The notes under the pieces: model-generated
Databases searched by the model: none
Seen by the model: only the letters and a program-made list of their open reading frames with translations
What the model was told of the DNA's origin: nothing
Shown here: positions 55,169-63,292 of the stretch, one piece after another
Numbering within the stretch: position 1 is the first letter of the stretch
Layout of the letters: every line of letters starts with the position of its first letter
Source of the DNA: Bacillus stratosphericus
GTDB taxonomy: Bacteria; Bacillota; Bacilli; Bacillales; Bacillaceae
DNA: 64,000 nt
Assembly (NCBI RefSeq): GCF_020524495.1
Contig: NZ_JAIVLB010000006.1
Location: 1-64,000, forward strand
Direction: 5' to 3'
Program-made: the position numbers and the translations under genes

Positions 55169-57934
55169 TTAATTCTGGTAATATTTCTCCACGATTTCAG
55201 CATTTTTAAGCGACAATGTTGGGTATTTTGGATTTGCACCAACATCTTTTGAAATAATGCGAGAACGTTCGCACAGTTCTCCTTCTGCTTTTTGAACAAC
55301 AATACGTCCTGATGTGTATTCATGCGCTGATGCATCTGCATTCTGCTCATCTTCTACCGTTAATTCTGATATGATAAAAAGCTGCTTGACATCTTCTTTA
55401 ATGGATGCAAGAAGGTCTTTTACTTCATCTGTCGCATAAATCGTCACACTTGCTTCAAGTGAACGTCCAATGACTTTCTCGTTACGCGCATTTTCTAGTG
55501 CTTTAAGAACATCATCACGTACTTCCATAAAGCGGTCGAACTTCGTTTCTGTCGCTTCTGCTTGAGGAACTGTTACACCTTTTGGCATATCTGTTAACTG
55601 AACACTTGGCTCTTCAACAAAGCTTAAGTGACTCCATAATTCATCAGCTGTGTGCGGAAGAATTGGTGCAGTCAGCTTCACTAACGCCATTATTGTTTCG
55701 TAGAAAACAGTTTGCATGCTGCGGCGGTCCGGATGATCAGCATGCTCAATGTACACCACATCTTTTGCAAAGTCGAGATAGAATGAGCTTAGCTCAATCG
55801 TACAGAAATTGTGAATTGCATGATACACGACAGCAAATTCATAATCATCAAATGCTTTTTTCACTTTATCAATCAATTTGTTTAATTTGATCAAGATATA
55901 TTGATCCACTTCACGAAGCTCTTCTACTGGCACTGTATTGACAGCTGGATCAAAGTCAAATAAGTTACCATGCAGGAAGCGGAAGGTGTTACGAATTTTA
56001 CGATATACTTCTGCTACTTGTTTTAAAATATCATCAGATACTGGGTGATCGGCTTGATAGTTAACAGAGGACACCCATAGTCTAAGAATCTCCGCACCTA
56101 GCTGCTTAGCCACCTTCGTCGGATCAATCGTATTGCCTAATGATTTACTCATCTTGCGCCCTTCTTTATCAAGCGTGAAGCCATGGCTTAGGACACCTTT
56201 ATATGGTGCTTTTCCAGTGATAGCAACCGCTGTTGATAATGATGAGTTAAACCAGCCGCGATATTGGTCAGAGCCTTCAAGGTAAAGGTCTGCTGGACGG
56301 ACAAGGTCATCTCTTTCTTCTAAAACGGCTTGGTGAGAAGAGCCTGAATCAAACCATACATCCATGATGTCTTGTTCTTTTGTGAATTCGCCATTTGGAC
56401 TACCTGGATGCGTAAAGCCGTCTGGCAATAATTCCTTTGCTTCTTTTTCAAACCAAATATTTGAACCGTGTTCTCTAAATAATTGAGATACGTGCTGAAT
56501 CGTTTCATCTGTGATAATTTGCTCACCATTTTCCGCATAAAAAACCGGAATTGGTACGCCCCATACACGCTGTCTTGAAATGCACCAGTCACCTCTGTCA
56601 CGCACCATATTAAATAGGCGTGTTTCACCCCATGCTGGCATCCATTTCGTTTTTTTAATATTGTCTAATAAAGCTTCCCTGAAATCTTTAATGGAAGCAA
56701 ACCACTGAGCGGTCGCACGATAAATTGTTGGCTTTTTCGTTCTCCAGTCATGCGGGTAGGAGTGTGTGATAAAGTCGAGCTTTTTCAGTGCGCCTTTTGC
56801 TTCAAGCTGTTCCGTGATGGCTTTATTAGCATCCTCGTAGATTAGCCCTTCAAAACCAGACGCTTCTTCTGTCATGACACCCTTTTCATCTACTGGACAT
56901 AACACATCAAGACCGTATTTCATACTGACAATAAAGTCATCTTCCCCGTGACCTGGTGCTGTGTGAACACAGCCTGTTCCTGCATCAGTTGTCACGTGGT
57001 CGCCGAGCATAATGAGAGAATCTCTACCGTAAATTGGATGCTCTGCCACGATATTGTCTAATTCTTTTCCTTTTAGTGTTTTCACGACTTCGTATTCATC
57101 AAAGCCAATTGTTTTTACCACTTGTTCAACTAGCTCAGATGCGACGACATATCGCTCAACTCCGACTTTGAGCACACTGTACTCTAGGTTTGGATGAACA
57201 CAGATACCAACGTTTGCAGGAATCGTCCAAGGTGTTGTTGTCCAGATGATGAATTGTTCACCATTTTTAAGTAAGCCTTTCCCATCTTTCACTTTAAATG
57301 ATACGTAGATGGATGGTGAGCGCTTGTCTTTATATTCAATTTCCGCTTCTGCTAGTGCTGATTCACTTGAAGGTGACCAGTTAACAGGCTTTAGCCCTTT
57401 GTAAATATAGCCTCTTTTCGCCATTTCACCAAAGACAAGAATTTGCTGCGCTTCGTATTCAGGCTTTAATGTCACATATGGATTGTCCCAGTCTGCTCTT
57501 ACGCCTAATCGTTTGAACTGATTGCGCTGACCTTCGATTTGTTTCCAAGCATACTCTTCGCATCGTTTGCGGAATTCTGCTGTAGACATTTCTTTTCGTT
57601 TCACTTTTTTATTTTTAGTGAGCGCTGTTTCGATAGGTAAACCGTGTGTATCCCAGCCCGGTACGTATGGTGCATGGAACCCGTTCATTGATTTAAAACG
57701 GACAATAAAATCTTTCAAAATTTTATTGAGTGCGTGTCCCATATGAATGTCACCATTCGCATATGGAGGTCCATCATGCAAAATAAAAGTAGGGCGTCCT
57801 TTTGTCCGCTCTAAGACCATTTGATAGATATCTTTTTCTGCCCACTGCTCTTGAATTTCAGGCTCTTTGTTTGGCAAATTCCCTCTCATCAGGAATTCTG
57901 TTTTTGGCATTAATAAGGTGTCTTTGTAGTTCAT
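55169..57934 (-). CDS. ileS: isoleucyl-tRNA synthetase
   Basis: Charges tRNA-Ile, with editing of valine. It has 921 residues: class I motif [16 protein letters not shown] (about 57-72), a CP1 editing domain (about 200-390, with TTPWTIPAN and [12 protein letters not shown]), and KMSKS in [10 protein letters not shown] near 590. The C-terminus is odd: where family members usually have a CERCW..CxxC zinc site, this one reads CERSR and LSLKNA, leaving one cysteine. The start is ATG at 57934 because GGAGGAATGGGT is spaced for it; the ATG at 57940 touches the ribosome binding site. T-box regulated. Confidence 0.97.
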   Translation of the reverse strand: MNYKDTLLMPKTEFLMRGNLPNKEPEIQEQWAEKDIYQMVLERTKGRPTFILHDGPPYANGDIHMGHALNKILKDFIVRFKSMNGFHAPYVPGWDTHGLPIETALTKNKKVKRKEMSTAEFRKRCEEYAWKQIEGQRNQFKRLGVRADWDNPYVTLKPEYEAQQILVFGEMAKRGYIYKGLKPVNWSPSSESALAEAEIEYKDKRSPSIYVSFKVKDGKGLLKNGEQFIIWTTTPWTIPANVGICVHPNLEYSVLKVGVERYVVASELVEQVVKTIGFDEYEVVKTLKGKELDNIVAEHPIYGRDSLIMLGDHVTTDAGTGCVHTAPGHGEDDFIVSMKYGLDVLCPVDEKGVMTEEASGFEGLIYEDANKAITEQLEAKGALKKLDFITHSYPHDWRTKKPTIYRATAQWFASIKDFREALLDNIKKTKWMPAWGETRLFNMVRDRGDWCISRQRVWGVPIPVFYAENGEQIITDETIQHVSQLFREHGSNIWFEKEAKELLPDGFTHPGSPNGEFTKEQDIMDVWFDSGSSHQAVLEERDDLVRPADLYLEGSDQYRGWFNSSLSTAVAITGKAPYKGVLSHGFTLDKEGRKMSKSLGNTIDPTKVAKQLGAEILRLWVSSVNYQADHPVSDDILKQVAEVYRKIRNTFRFLHGNLFDFDPAVNTVPVEELREVDQYILIKLNKLIDKVKKAFDDYEFAVVYHAIHNFCTIELSSFYLDFAKDVVYIEHADHPDRRSMQTVFYETIMALVKLTAPILPHTADELWSHLSFVEEPSVQLTDMPKGVTVPQAEATETKFDRFMEVRDDVLKALENARNEKVIGRSLEASVTIYATDEVKDLLASIKEDVKQLFIISELTVEDEQNADASAHEYTSGRIVVQKAEGELCERSRIISKDVGANPKYPTLSLKNAEIVEKYYQN

Positions 57935-57974
57935 ACCCATTCCTCCATATGCAAATTCGTATTAAAAAAAACAA

Positions 57975-58246
57975 TAAAAAAAGCCCTCTCATCCCTAAGG
58001 GACGAGAAGGCTTATCTCGCGGTACCACCCTTTTAGACAAGCGATATGAAACAGTCGCTTATCCACTCTAAAATCGTAACGTGATCAGACGCCTTTTCTT
58101 ACTGATTCATTTCAGAAAAGGAACTAAAGGGGTGATCTCATTGCAGCGCTTCGTAATTTCAGGCTTCCACCATCCCTGATTCGCTTTATTACACATACAA
58201 CAACTGCGAGTGTCCCTATCAAACGTTTATCTCTTGTTAATTTATG
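57975..58246 (-). ncRNA. T-box leader of ileS
   Basis: The minus strand holds the T-box AGGGTGGTACCGCG (58018-58031) and the terminator stem (57981-57994 with 58000-58013) followed by seven T residues. Stem I is upstream, with the apical GGTGGAAGCC segment and a probable AUC isoleucine specifier in GAGATCACC (codon at 58134-58136). Uncharged tRNA-Ile should favour antitermination. Confidence 0.93.
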
Positions 58247-58251
58247 ATGGT

Positions 58252-58281
58252 ATTATATGCAACATGAGCACATCATGTCAA
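58252..58281 (-). promoter_or_regulatory. ileS promoter
   Basis: A perfect TTGACA (58276-58281), 18 nt, perfect TATAAT (58252-58257) on the minus strand, just after divIVA. An inverted repeat surrounds the -35 (58268-58291). Confidence 0.85.
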
Positions 58282-58291
58282 GATGATGCGC
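58268..58291. repeat. inverted repeat around the ileS -35 element
   Basis: GCACATCAT (58268-58276) and ATGATGCGC (58283-58291) pair with a single mismatch (G-U in RNA), flanking GTCAAG (58277-58282). It starts directly after the divIVA stop. It could be a divIVA 3' hairpin or an operator; there is no U-tract. Confidence 0.55.
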
Positions 58292-58786
58292 TTATTCTTT
58301 TTCGTCAAAGACAGCGTCAACTTCATATTCCAGCAAATGATCCCAATCATCATTTTTCAGAAGATCAAGCTGAGCTTCGATGAGCATTTGGAAACGAGTT
58401 CTAAAGACCTTCGATTGTTTCTTCAGCTCTTCGATTTCCATCGCAATTTTTCTTGATTTTGATAGCGCTTCGTTGATAATACGGTCTGCATTTTTTTCTG
58501 CCTCACGAATAATCAATTTCGCTTCTTTGTCAGAATGACGTTTCACGTCTTCAGCTGCTTCCTGTGCAACAAGAATCGATTTGTTTAATGTTTCTTCAAT
58601 TGTCGCAAAATGACCTAGTCTTTCATCAAGCTCGTTGACTTTGTCTTCAAGTTCGTTTTTTTTACGAAGCACGATCTCGTAATCTTTACGTACTTGGCTT
58701 AAAAACTCATTTACTTCATCTTCGTCATAGCCACGAAAACTTTTTGTGAACGTTTTATTATGAATATCATTAGGTGTTAATGGCAA
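58292..58786 (-). CDS. divIVA: cell pole and division-site protein DivIVA
   Basis: A membrane-curvature scaffold that positions MinJ/MinCD and RacA. It has 164 residues: an N-terminal lipid-binding domain (PLTPNDIHNKTFTKSFRGYD, 2-21, with exposed Phe and basic residues) and a coiled coil to the C-terminus. The start is TTG at 58786, because GGAGG lies eight bases upstream and the length is then the same as B. subtilis DivIVA; upstream GTG and ATG codons lie in or before the ribosome binding site. It is in the ylm cluster before ileS. Confidence 0.95.
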   Translation of the reverse strand: MPLTPNDIHNKTFTKSFRGYDEDEVNEFLSQVRKDYEIVLRKKNELEDKVNELDERLGHFATIEETLNKSILVAQEAAEDVKRHSDKEAKLIIREAEKNADRIINEALSKSRKIAMEIEELKKQSKVFRTRFQMLIEAQLDLLKNDDWDHLLEYEVDAVFDEKE

Positions 58787-58812
58787 CCTCGCCACCTCCA
58801 GATTCAAGTTCG

Positions 58813-59589
58813 TTATGTCAGAAGCTCAAATGTTACTTTAAATTTATCTTTTTTTGTCTTCCCATCAATTGTTTTTAAGTTAAAGCGGCCATATCCCCGC
58901 AATGAAAGCTGATCGCCTTCGCCAATCGTGAAGGAAGGGTCCTCAGTGACTTTCCAGTTTACTTTTACAAGGCCATTTTTGACTAAAAGCTGTGCTTTTT
59001 GCCGAGATTGCCGGCTGACTGCGGCACATACAGCGTCAAGTCGCAATGAAGAAATGGTATCTTCTTTGATATCGATCTTGCTGATGACTGGCTTTAAATC
59101 CGCCTGGCTAATTTCCTCTAATGAAACGGATGCTCTGCCGACATGTGTCAGCTGCACTTGAACAAAATCGGCTACATCGCTTGTACAAATAAACTGCACA
59201 GCGTCCTCTGAAAATAACAGATCACCGAATTTTTGTCGCTTCAAGCCTGTCCCAATAAGTGAGCCAAGGAGCTTCGGGTGTTCAATGGAAATAAACTTTT
59301 TCGCATAGTTCACCTGAAAATAAGACAGCTCAGAATCCCGAATAGACGGTTCTAAATAATCGGGATAGATCAGGGCTCTTTTGCGCTCCGCTTCCTCATA
59401 CCCGCCAAAAAACATGATCCCGAGATCATTAGAATGCTTGATCACGGAATGGGTAAGAAACTGCTCACGCGGATTAAGAAAGTCTGTTAATTTCAAACGA
59501 TATTGATCCAGTGCAATTTTTTTCCAGTCAAACACTTGATCGACAAATGGCTGTTCGTCTTTTCTAAAATGTTGATAAATATCGCTCAT
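58813..59589 (-). CDS. ylmH: S4-domain ribosome quality control protein YlmH
   Basis: A 258-residue RNA-binding protein with an S4 domain near 183-245 (LRLDAVCAAVSRQSRQKAQ region) and an N-terminal domain of unknown fold. Recent work on B. subtilis assigns YlmH to the RqcH-dependent tailing pathway, where it can replace RqcP; function here is inferred. The ATG follows AAAAGGGG. It lies between ylmG and divIVA, 54 nt after ylmG with a weak hairpin between. Confidence 0.9.
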   Translation of the reverse strand: MSDIYQHFRKDEQPFVDQVFDWKKIALDQYRLKLTDFLNPREQFLTHSVIKHSNDLGIMFFGGYEEAERKRALIYPDYLEPSIRDSELSYFQVNYAKKFISIEHPKLLGSLIGTGLKRQKFGDLLFSEDAVQFICTSDVADFVQVQLTHVGRASVSLEEISQADLKPVISKIDIKEDTISSLRLDAVCAAVSRQSRQKAQLLVKNGLVKVNWKVTEDPSFTIGEGDQLSLRGYGRFNLKTIDGKTKKDKFKVTFELLT

Positions 59590-59613
59590 TTTGTTCCCCT
59601 TTTATGTAAAAGA

Positions 59614-59631
59614 GCCTGGCAGTTGCCAAGC
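59614..59631 (-). other. weak hairpin between ylmG and ylmH
   Basis: GCCTGGC (59614-59620) pairs with GCCAAGC (59625-59631), one G-U, 4-nt loop; the minus strand continues TCTTTTACAT. It may attenuate transcription between the division genes and ylmH-divIVA. Confidence 0.35.
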
Positions 59632-59643
59632 CCGGCAGCCTGT

Positions 59644-59925
59644 TTACATGATTCCGGAAATCATCTGATAAAGACCTCTTAATCCATAATCTGAGGCAAA
59701 ACGGATCACAAGCAATGCCACAATTGGCGAGATGTCAATCATGCCAATTGGCGGAATAATTTTACGAAATGGTTCTAAATACGGTTCACAAATGGATGCC
59801 AAAAATCGGCCAATCGTTGTTTCTCTTGCAGAAGGCACCCATGACATAAAGATGTAAATAATAATCGCGAATGAATAAATCGTTAATGCACTCTGTAAAA
59901 TCTTAAAAATGTAATATAGAATCAC
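59644..59925 (-). CDS. ylmG: YggT-family membrane protein YlmG
   Basis: A 93-residue protein with two hydrophobic helices (about 5-28 and 63-88) linked by the conserved [23 protein letters not shown] loop. YggT proteins are linked to division or nucleoid positioning and to thylakoid biogenesis in relatives; the biochemical role is unknown. The start is GTG at 59925, with AGGTGG upstream at rather long spacing. It lies 6 nt after sepF. Confidence 0.92.
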   Translation of the reverse strand: MILYYIFKILQSALTIYSFAIIIYIFMSWVPSARETTIGRFLASICEPYLEPFRKIIPPIGMIDISPIVALLVIRFASDYGLRGLYQMISGIM

Positions 59926-59931
59926 TTTGAT

Positions 59932-60390
59932 TTACCACCTCTGAGGTTCTTCCTCTGTTAATAACTCTGATATTGTGCCAGATACATCCACATTATCAGG
60001 TGTGCAGAGAAATATATTCGAGCCAATACGTTGAATGTCTCCACCGATTGCATAAACCGTTCCGCTTAAGAAGTCAATAATTCGCTTTGCTTGATCATGC
60101 TGAATGCGCTGCAAATTTACGACGACTGCACGCCTGTTTTTAATATGGTCTGCAATCTCTTGCGCCTCTGCATAAACCCGCGGCTCACTTAACACCACTT
60201 TAGAGGATTTCTGCATGCTTTGCAAGCTGACGACATTTTGTTTTCCTGTCTGCGGACGCTCTTGAAATGCCGCTTTGTCTTTTGTTCCTTTTTCTTCTTG
60301 AGCTGGTTCTCTTTCTTCATCAATGTATTCGTACTCATACTCTTCGTCATCGAGTGTGAAAAAGCTTTTAAACTTATTTTTTATGCTCAT
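59932..60390 (-). CDS. sepF: cell division protein SepF
   Basis: Membrane-anchored FtsZ-bundling protein. It has 152 residues: N-terminal amphipathic helix ([10 protein letters not shown]), an acidic linker ([14 protein letters not shown]), and a C-terminal domain about 65-150 that polymerises into rings ([30 protein letters not shown]). The ATG at 60390 follows GGAGGTG and is right after the ylmE stop; in-frame codons upstream within ylmE are not coding. Confidence 0.97.
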   Translation of the reverse strand: MSIKNKFKSFFTLDDEEYEYEYIDEEREPAQEEKGTKDKAAFQERPQTGKQNVVSLQSMQKSSKVVLSEPRVYAEAQEIADHIKNRRAVVVNLQRIQHDQAKRIIDFLSGTVYAIGGDIQRIGSNIFLCTPDNVDVSGTISELLTEEEPQRW

Positions 60391-60391
60391 G

Positions 60392-61087
60392 TCACGCACC
60401 TCCTGTTTCATTTCCAACAAGTGAAGAGCCAATCCGAACAAATGTCGCACCTTCTTCAATTGCGATTTCAAAATCGTTTGACATGCCCATCGATAAATGC
60501 TCACAAGGTGCATTTACTTGGTTAAGATGTTTCACCTCTTCTTGAAGGCTTTTTAATGTTTTAAAACAGTTTCGAATCACAGCCTGATCATCTGTGAATG
60601 GAGCCATTGTCATCAGGCCAGCAATTTCAATATGTTTGAAATCTGCGAGCTGTTTGACAAATGGAGTCACGTCTTCGCTTTGTAAGCCGTGTTTTGACTC
60701 CTCAAGAGAGGTGTTCACCTGTACAAAACAGCAAACGGTGTGATCCGCTCTTTTTTCAATTTCATTCGCAAGGGACATTCTGTCAAGCGAATGTAAATAG
60801 TCAATTGTCTGAATGACAGATTTCACTTTTCGCGTCTGTAGACTGCCGATGAAATGCCAGCTAATGTTTTCATCAGTTATCGCTGCTTGTTTTTCAAATA
60901 ACCCTTTGTCACGGTTTTCACCAAAGTGCAAAATTCCAGCTTCCTTGGCTTCTAGTGCTCGTTCAATCGAGACATATTTTGTCACAGCGACGACCGATAT
61001 CTCTGCTGGATTTCTACCTACTCTTTTACATGCTTCGTTAATTTGTTCATTTATTTGTCTGAAATTCTCTCGTACATTCAATTGCAA
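60392..61087 (-). CDS. ylmE: pyridoxal phosphate homeostasis protein YlmE
   Basis: YggS/PLPBP family, 231 residues, a PLP-binding TIM-barrel protein without known catalysis. The PLP lysine is in AVTKYVS near 37; further motifs are HFGENRD, HFIGSLQ and [13 protein letters not shown]. The start is TTG at 61087 with GGAGGC upstream; no ATG is suitably placed. It lies 3 nt after pgeF and directly before sepF. Confidence 0.94.
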   Translation of the reverse strand: MQLNVRENFRQINEQINEACKRVGRNPAEISVVAVTKYVSIERALEAKEAGILHFGENRDKGLFEKQAAITDENISWHFIGSLQTRKVKSVIQTIDYLHSLDRMSLANEIEKRADHTVCCFVQVNTSLEESKHGLQSEDVTPFVKQLADFKHIEIAGLMTMAPFTDDQAVIRNCFKTLKSLQEEVKHLNQVNAPCEHLSMGMSNDFEIAIEEGATFVRIGSSLVGNETGGA

Positions 61088-61090
61088 TTA

Positions 61091-61930
61091 TTATGCCTCC
61101 TTAAACCCGACAAAAGACATCATACGTCCTGTTTTCCCTTGATCACGCCGGTGTGAGAAGAAAAGCTGATCGCTGCAGCTTGTGCACATCGAACTGACAT
61201 GTATGTTTTCTTCTTTTATTCCTACATGAAGCAATACGTTTTTGTTTAATGTTTTCAAATCAATTTTGTATTGTCCTAGCGAAATCTCGGAATACACATA
61301 ATCTGTTGAAAAAGGAAGCTTTTTTACTTGATCTATGACAACATCATCTACTATGTAGCAGCAGCTGCCAATTGATGGTCCAATGACCACTTGTATATGA
61401 TCGACCTTGGCGCCTTCCTTACTGCACCATAAACCAATCATTTTTGCGCCAATTTGCTTGACGGTTCCTTTCCAGCCGGCATGAGCCGTTCCAATCAATC
61501 CATTTTGCGGAGCTAGAAAATAAAGCGGAACACAGTCAGCGAAGCAAAGAGCGAGCATCATGTTTAGTTCAGAGGTATATAAGCCGTCGGTTCCAGGCAG
61601 TGCCTCATGATAATGAAGACTTCCTCTTCCTCTTTGCTCTTTGGTGACTTTCATTATACGGTCCTCGTGTGTTTGGTCAGCAAACACCCAATCAGAGAGC
61701 GGCACAGCATTCGCATCTGCTATGACTTGACGATTCATTTTGACACTAGAAGCATCATCTCCTACATGGAGTCCAGTATTCATTGATTGATATGGAGAAA
61801 GGCTAAAGCCCCCATTTTTTGTCGTAAATCCGGCTAATACCTCTTTACCAGAACATGTCATGTTCGTCCAATCATGAATGGTCATTGCATAAGGTGATTT
61901 CTGCTGAAAGGGGTCATATTTGTATGTCAA
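61091..61930 (-). CDS. pgeF: purine nucleoside phosphorylase / peptidoglycan editing factor PgeF (YlmD)
   Basis: A laccase-domain protein of the YfiH family, about 279 residues. E. coli YfiH prevents L-Ser misincorporation into the peptidoglycan stem; other family members are copper/zinc-dependent nucleoside phosphorylases or deaminases. The metal ligands are visible: FADCVP (Cys), HAGWKG (His) and HRRD. The TTG at 61930 follows GGGAGG and gives a B. subtilis-like length; ATG at 61954 is the alternative. It starts the pgeF-ylmE-sepF-ylmG-ylmH-divIVA series. Confidence 0.9.
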   Translation of the reverse strand: MTYKYDPFQQKSPYAMTIHDWTNMTCSGKEVLAGFTTKNGGFSLSPYQSMNTGLHVGDDASSVKMNRQVIADANAVPLSDWVFADQTHEDRIMKVTKEQRGRGSLHYHEALPGTDGLYTSELNMMLALCFADCVPLYFLAPQNGLIGTAHAGWKGTVKQIGAKMIGLWCSKEGAKVDHIQVVIGPSIGSCCYIVDDVVIDQVKKLPFSTDYVYSEISLGQYKIDLKTLNKNVLLHVGIKEENIHVSSMCTSCSDQLFFSHRRDQGKTGRMMSFVGFKEA

Positions 61931-61973
61931 AGCTGCCTCCCACCTTTCATTCATCTCTCTTTATATCGCTCCT

Positions 61974-61996
61974 ATTTTACCACAAGACATGCATAG
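61974..61996 (-). promoter_or_regulatory. extended -10 promoter candidate for pgeF-sepF cluster
   Basis: On the minus strand TAAAAT (61974-61979) is preceded by TGG (extended -10); the -35 region (AACTGT) is poor. It lies about 45 nt before the TTG of pgeF, in a 225-nt intergenic region where I found nothing else. Confidence 0.4.
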
Positions 61997-62155
61997 ACAG
62001 TTAGTGGAATTCATTAAATATTACACTCAAATGTGCCCTTTCTACAGGATTTTTTTCAAATTGATATGAAAACGTAATCTTTTTACCCGAAAAAGACATT
62101 TGCTGAGAGTGGAGAGAAGGTTAATAAGGAAATTTCGATAGAGGGTTGGTATGAA

Positions 62156-62392
62156 TTAAGAAGATAACCGGACAAGTATCACATCTTCGCCAATTTTTAC
62201 TATATTTCGCCATGGGACGATCATTTCCTCTTCTTTTCCGAAAAATCCCATCATTTTACCTGTACCGCCTATAATAATCGCTTGTATTTTACCGCTCGTG
62301 ACATTAATATCTATGTCACCAATTGTGCCTAGTTTTTTCCCGCTGGACACATCGACAACATCCTTAATTTGAAATTCAGAAATACTGATCAT
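62156..62392 (-). CDS. ylmC: PRC-barrel protein YlmC/YmxH
   Basis: A 78-residue PRC-barrel protein typical of spore formers; B. subtilis has paralogues YlmC and YmxH. It begins SISEFQIKDVVDVSSGKKLG and includes GDIDINVTSGKIQAIIIGG and IVPWRNIVKIG. Function unknown. The ATG is preceded by GGGGAAGGA. Upstream (about 62420) the minus strand has CATACACAT, which resembles a sigma-E -10 but with a poor -35; weak evidence. Confidence 0.9.
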   Translation of the reverse strand: MISISEFQIKDVVDVSSGKKLGTIGDIDINVTSGKIQAIIIGGTGKMMGFFGKEEEMIVPWRNIVKIGEDVILVRLSS

Positions 62393-62471
62393 CTATCCTT
62401 CCCCGCCTTTCGTTTTCTACTATAATGTGTATGATGGAAAAGCAGGGATGCAGACCAATAGTTTCTCTTAT

Positions 62472-62792
62472 CTACAATTTACATAAGTGAGGACATCCAT
62501 TCCCCCACATGACTTCAACAGGACATTCAAAAAAGGAAAAAAGCAAGTCGCTTGTCATCATCTGCTTTGTCCTCCCCTTTACAAAAAACTGCCCTAACAC
62601 TGTCATCTCACCTGACGTTGGAAAGTAATACGAGCACAGCACATTTAATAAAGCGGTTTTCCCCGCACCATTTAATCCACAAAGCATCCAGTGTTCCTGC
62701 TTTTTCACCTCCCAGTCGACAGAGACAGAATGACGTAGCCATTTCCCAATTCTTTTTCAAGAAACATCCTTCAAGTCAAGTGATTTTCCCAT
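62472..62792 (-). pseudogene. ylmA: decayed ylmA (ABC transporter ATPase) remnant
   Basis: From an ATG at 62792 the frame reads GKSLDLKDVS, then TGA (62757-62759), and continues in the same frame as KRIGKWLRHSVSVDWEVKKQEHW, split here only by the stop, then CGLNGAGKTALLN (Walker A) and SGEMTVLGQ. YlmA proteins have Trp-Lys-Arg after LKDVS, so TGA looks like a TGG-to-TGA mutation. After VLGQ similarity ends and the frame stops at 62472. Q-loop, LSGGQ-type signature and Walker B are absent; about 105 of some 260 codons remain. Its position before ylmC matches B. subtilis ylmA. Confidence 0.8.
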
Positions 62793-62867
62793 GGTAAAAA
62801 TTCTGAATATACAAATAATGAAAGTCTACAGCATATCGGCAAATGCTCATTTCGGTAAACCTTACAT

Positions 62868-62905
62868 AAAAAAAAGCTACTCCTTTTTAGGAACAGCTTT
62901 TCTGA
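62868..62905 (-). terminator. sorbitol PTS operon terminator
   Basis: On the minus strand AAAAGCT..TTCC pairs with GGAG..AGCTTTT around a TAAAAA loop (about 62876-62901), followed by eight T residues. It begins 5-10 nt after the EIIA stop. Confidence 0.85.
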
Positions 62906-62909
62906 TCTC

Positions 62910-63266
62910 TTAAGAGATTTCTATACGTACGCCTTCTGTTATATCAGGATACGTATGCGGGGATGCAAAGACAGCTCCCGGTAATACATCATCAAACGGC
63001 TCTTGAAAGTAAATCGAAATATGACCAAGCTCTTTAAAGTTGTCATTTGCTTTTTTGCCAAGTGCTGTGATCGTGTAAGTTTGGTCTCCGACTCGAATGG
63101 TTCCTCCTAGTTTGAGCGGCTCTTCTTCTATATGTTCGAACTCATGAATAACGGACATGTCTTTTAATTCCTGCGGTGCTGCTGGTCCAAATAAAACAAT
63201 CAGCTTTTCTTCTTTAAACTGCGGTACTAATATCCCAATTTCTTTTACAACAGATTGTGTGATCAT
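62910..63266 (-). CDS. srlB: PTS glucitol/sorbitol-specific EIIA component
   Basis: A 118-residue EIIA-Gut protein, receiving phosphate from HPr on a His (probably His in VIHEFEH near 41) and passing it to EIIB. Similar in length and pattern to E. coli SrlB; conserved KANDNFKELGHISIYF and LPGAVF stretches. The ATG at 63266 follows GGAGGAATC (long spacing). It is the last gene of its operon, 26 nt after EIIBC, with a good terminator. B. subtilis lacks this PTS and uses GutP/GutB instead. Confidence 0.88.
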   Translation of the reverse strand: MITQSVVKEIGILVPQFKEEKLIVLFGPAAPQELKDMSVIHEFEHIEEEPLKLGGTIRVGDQTYTITALGKKANDNFKELGHISIYFQEPFDDVLPGAVFASPHTYPDITEGVRIEIS

Positions 63267-63292
63267 GTATCTCGATTCCTCCTTTAAGACGT

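Noticed and set aside
55069-55350. 93-codon frame overlapping the 3' end of ileS
   Set aside because: Out-of-frame shadow of ileS running over its terminator; no homologue recognised.
57858-58071. Short frames within the ileS leader
   Set aside because: They lie in the T-box RNA, whose structure explains the sequence; no peptide-like features.
60391-60513. Longer SepF with 41 extra N-terminal residues
   Set aside because: The extra part is inside ylmE; SepF must begin with its amphipathic helix, and GGAGGTG precedes the ATG at 60390.
62472-62708. A 78-residue small ATP-binding protein as a genuine gene
   Set aside because: It has Walker A but no signature or Walker B, and similarity continues upstream through an in-frame TGA, so it is better read as part of a ylmA pseudogene.
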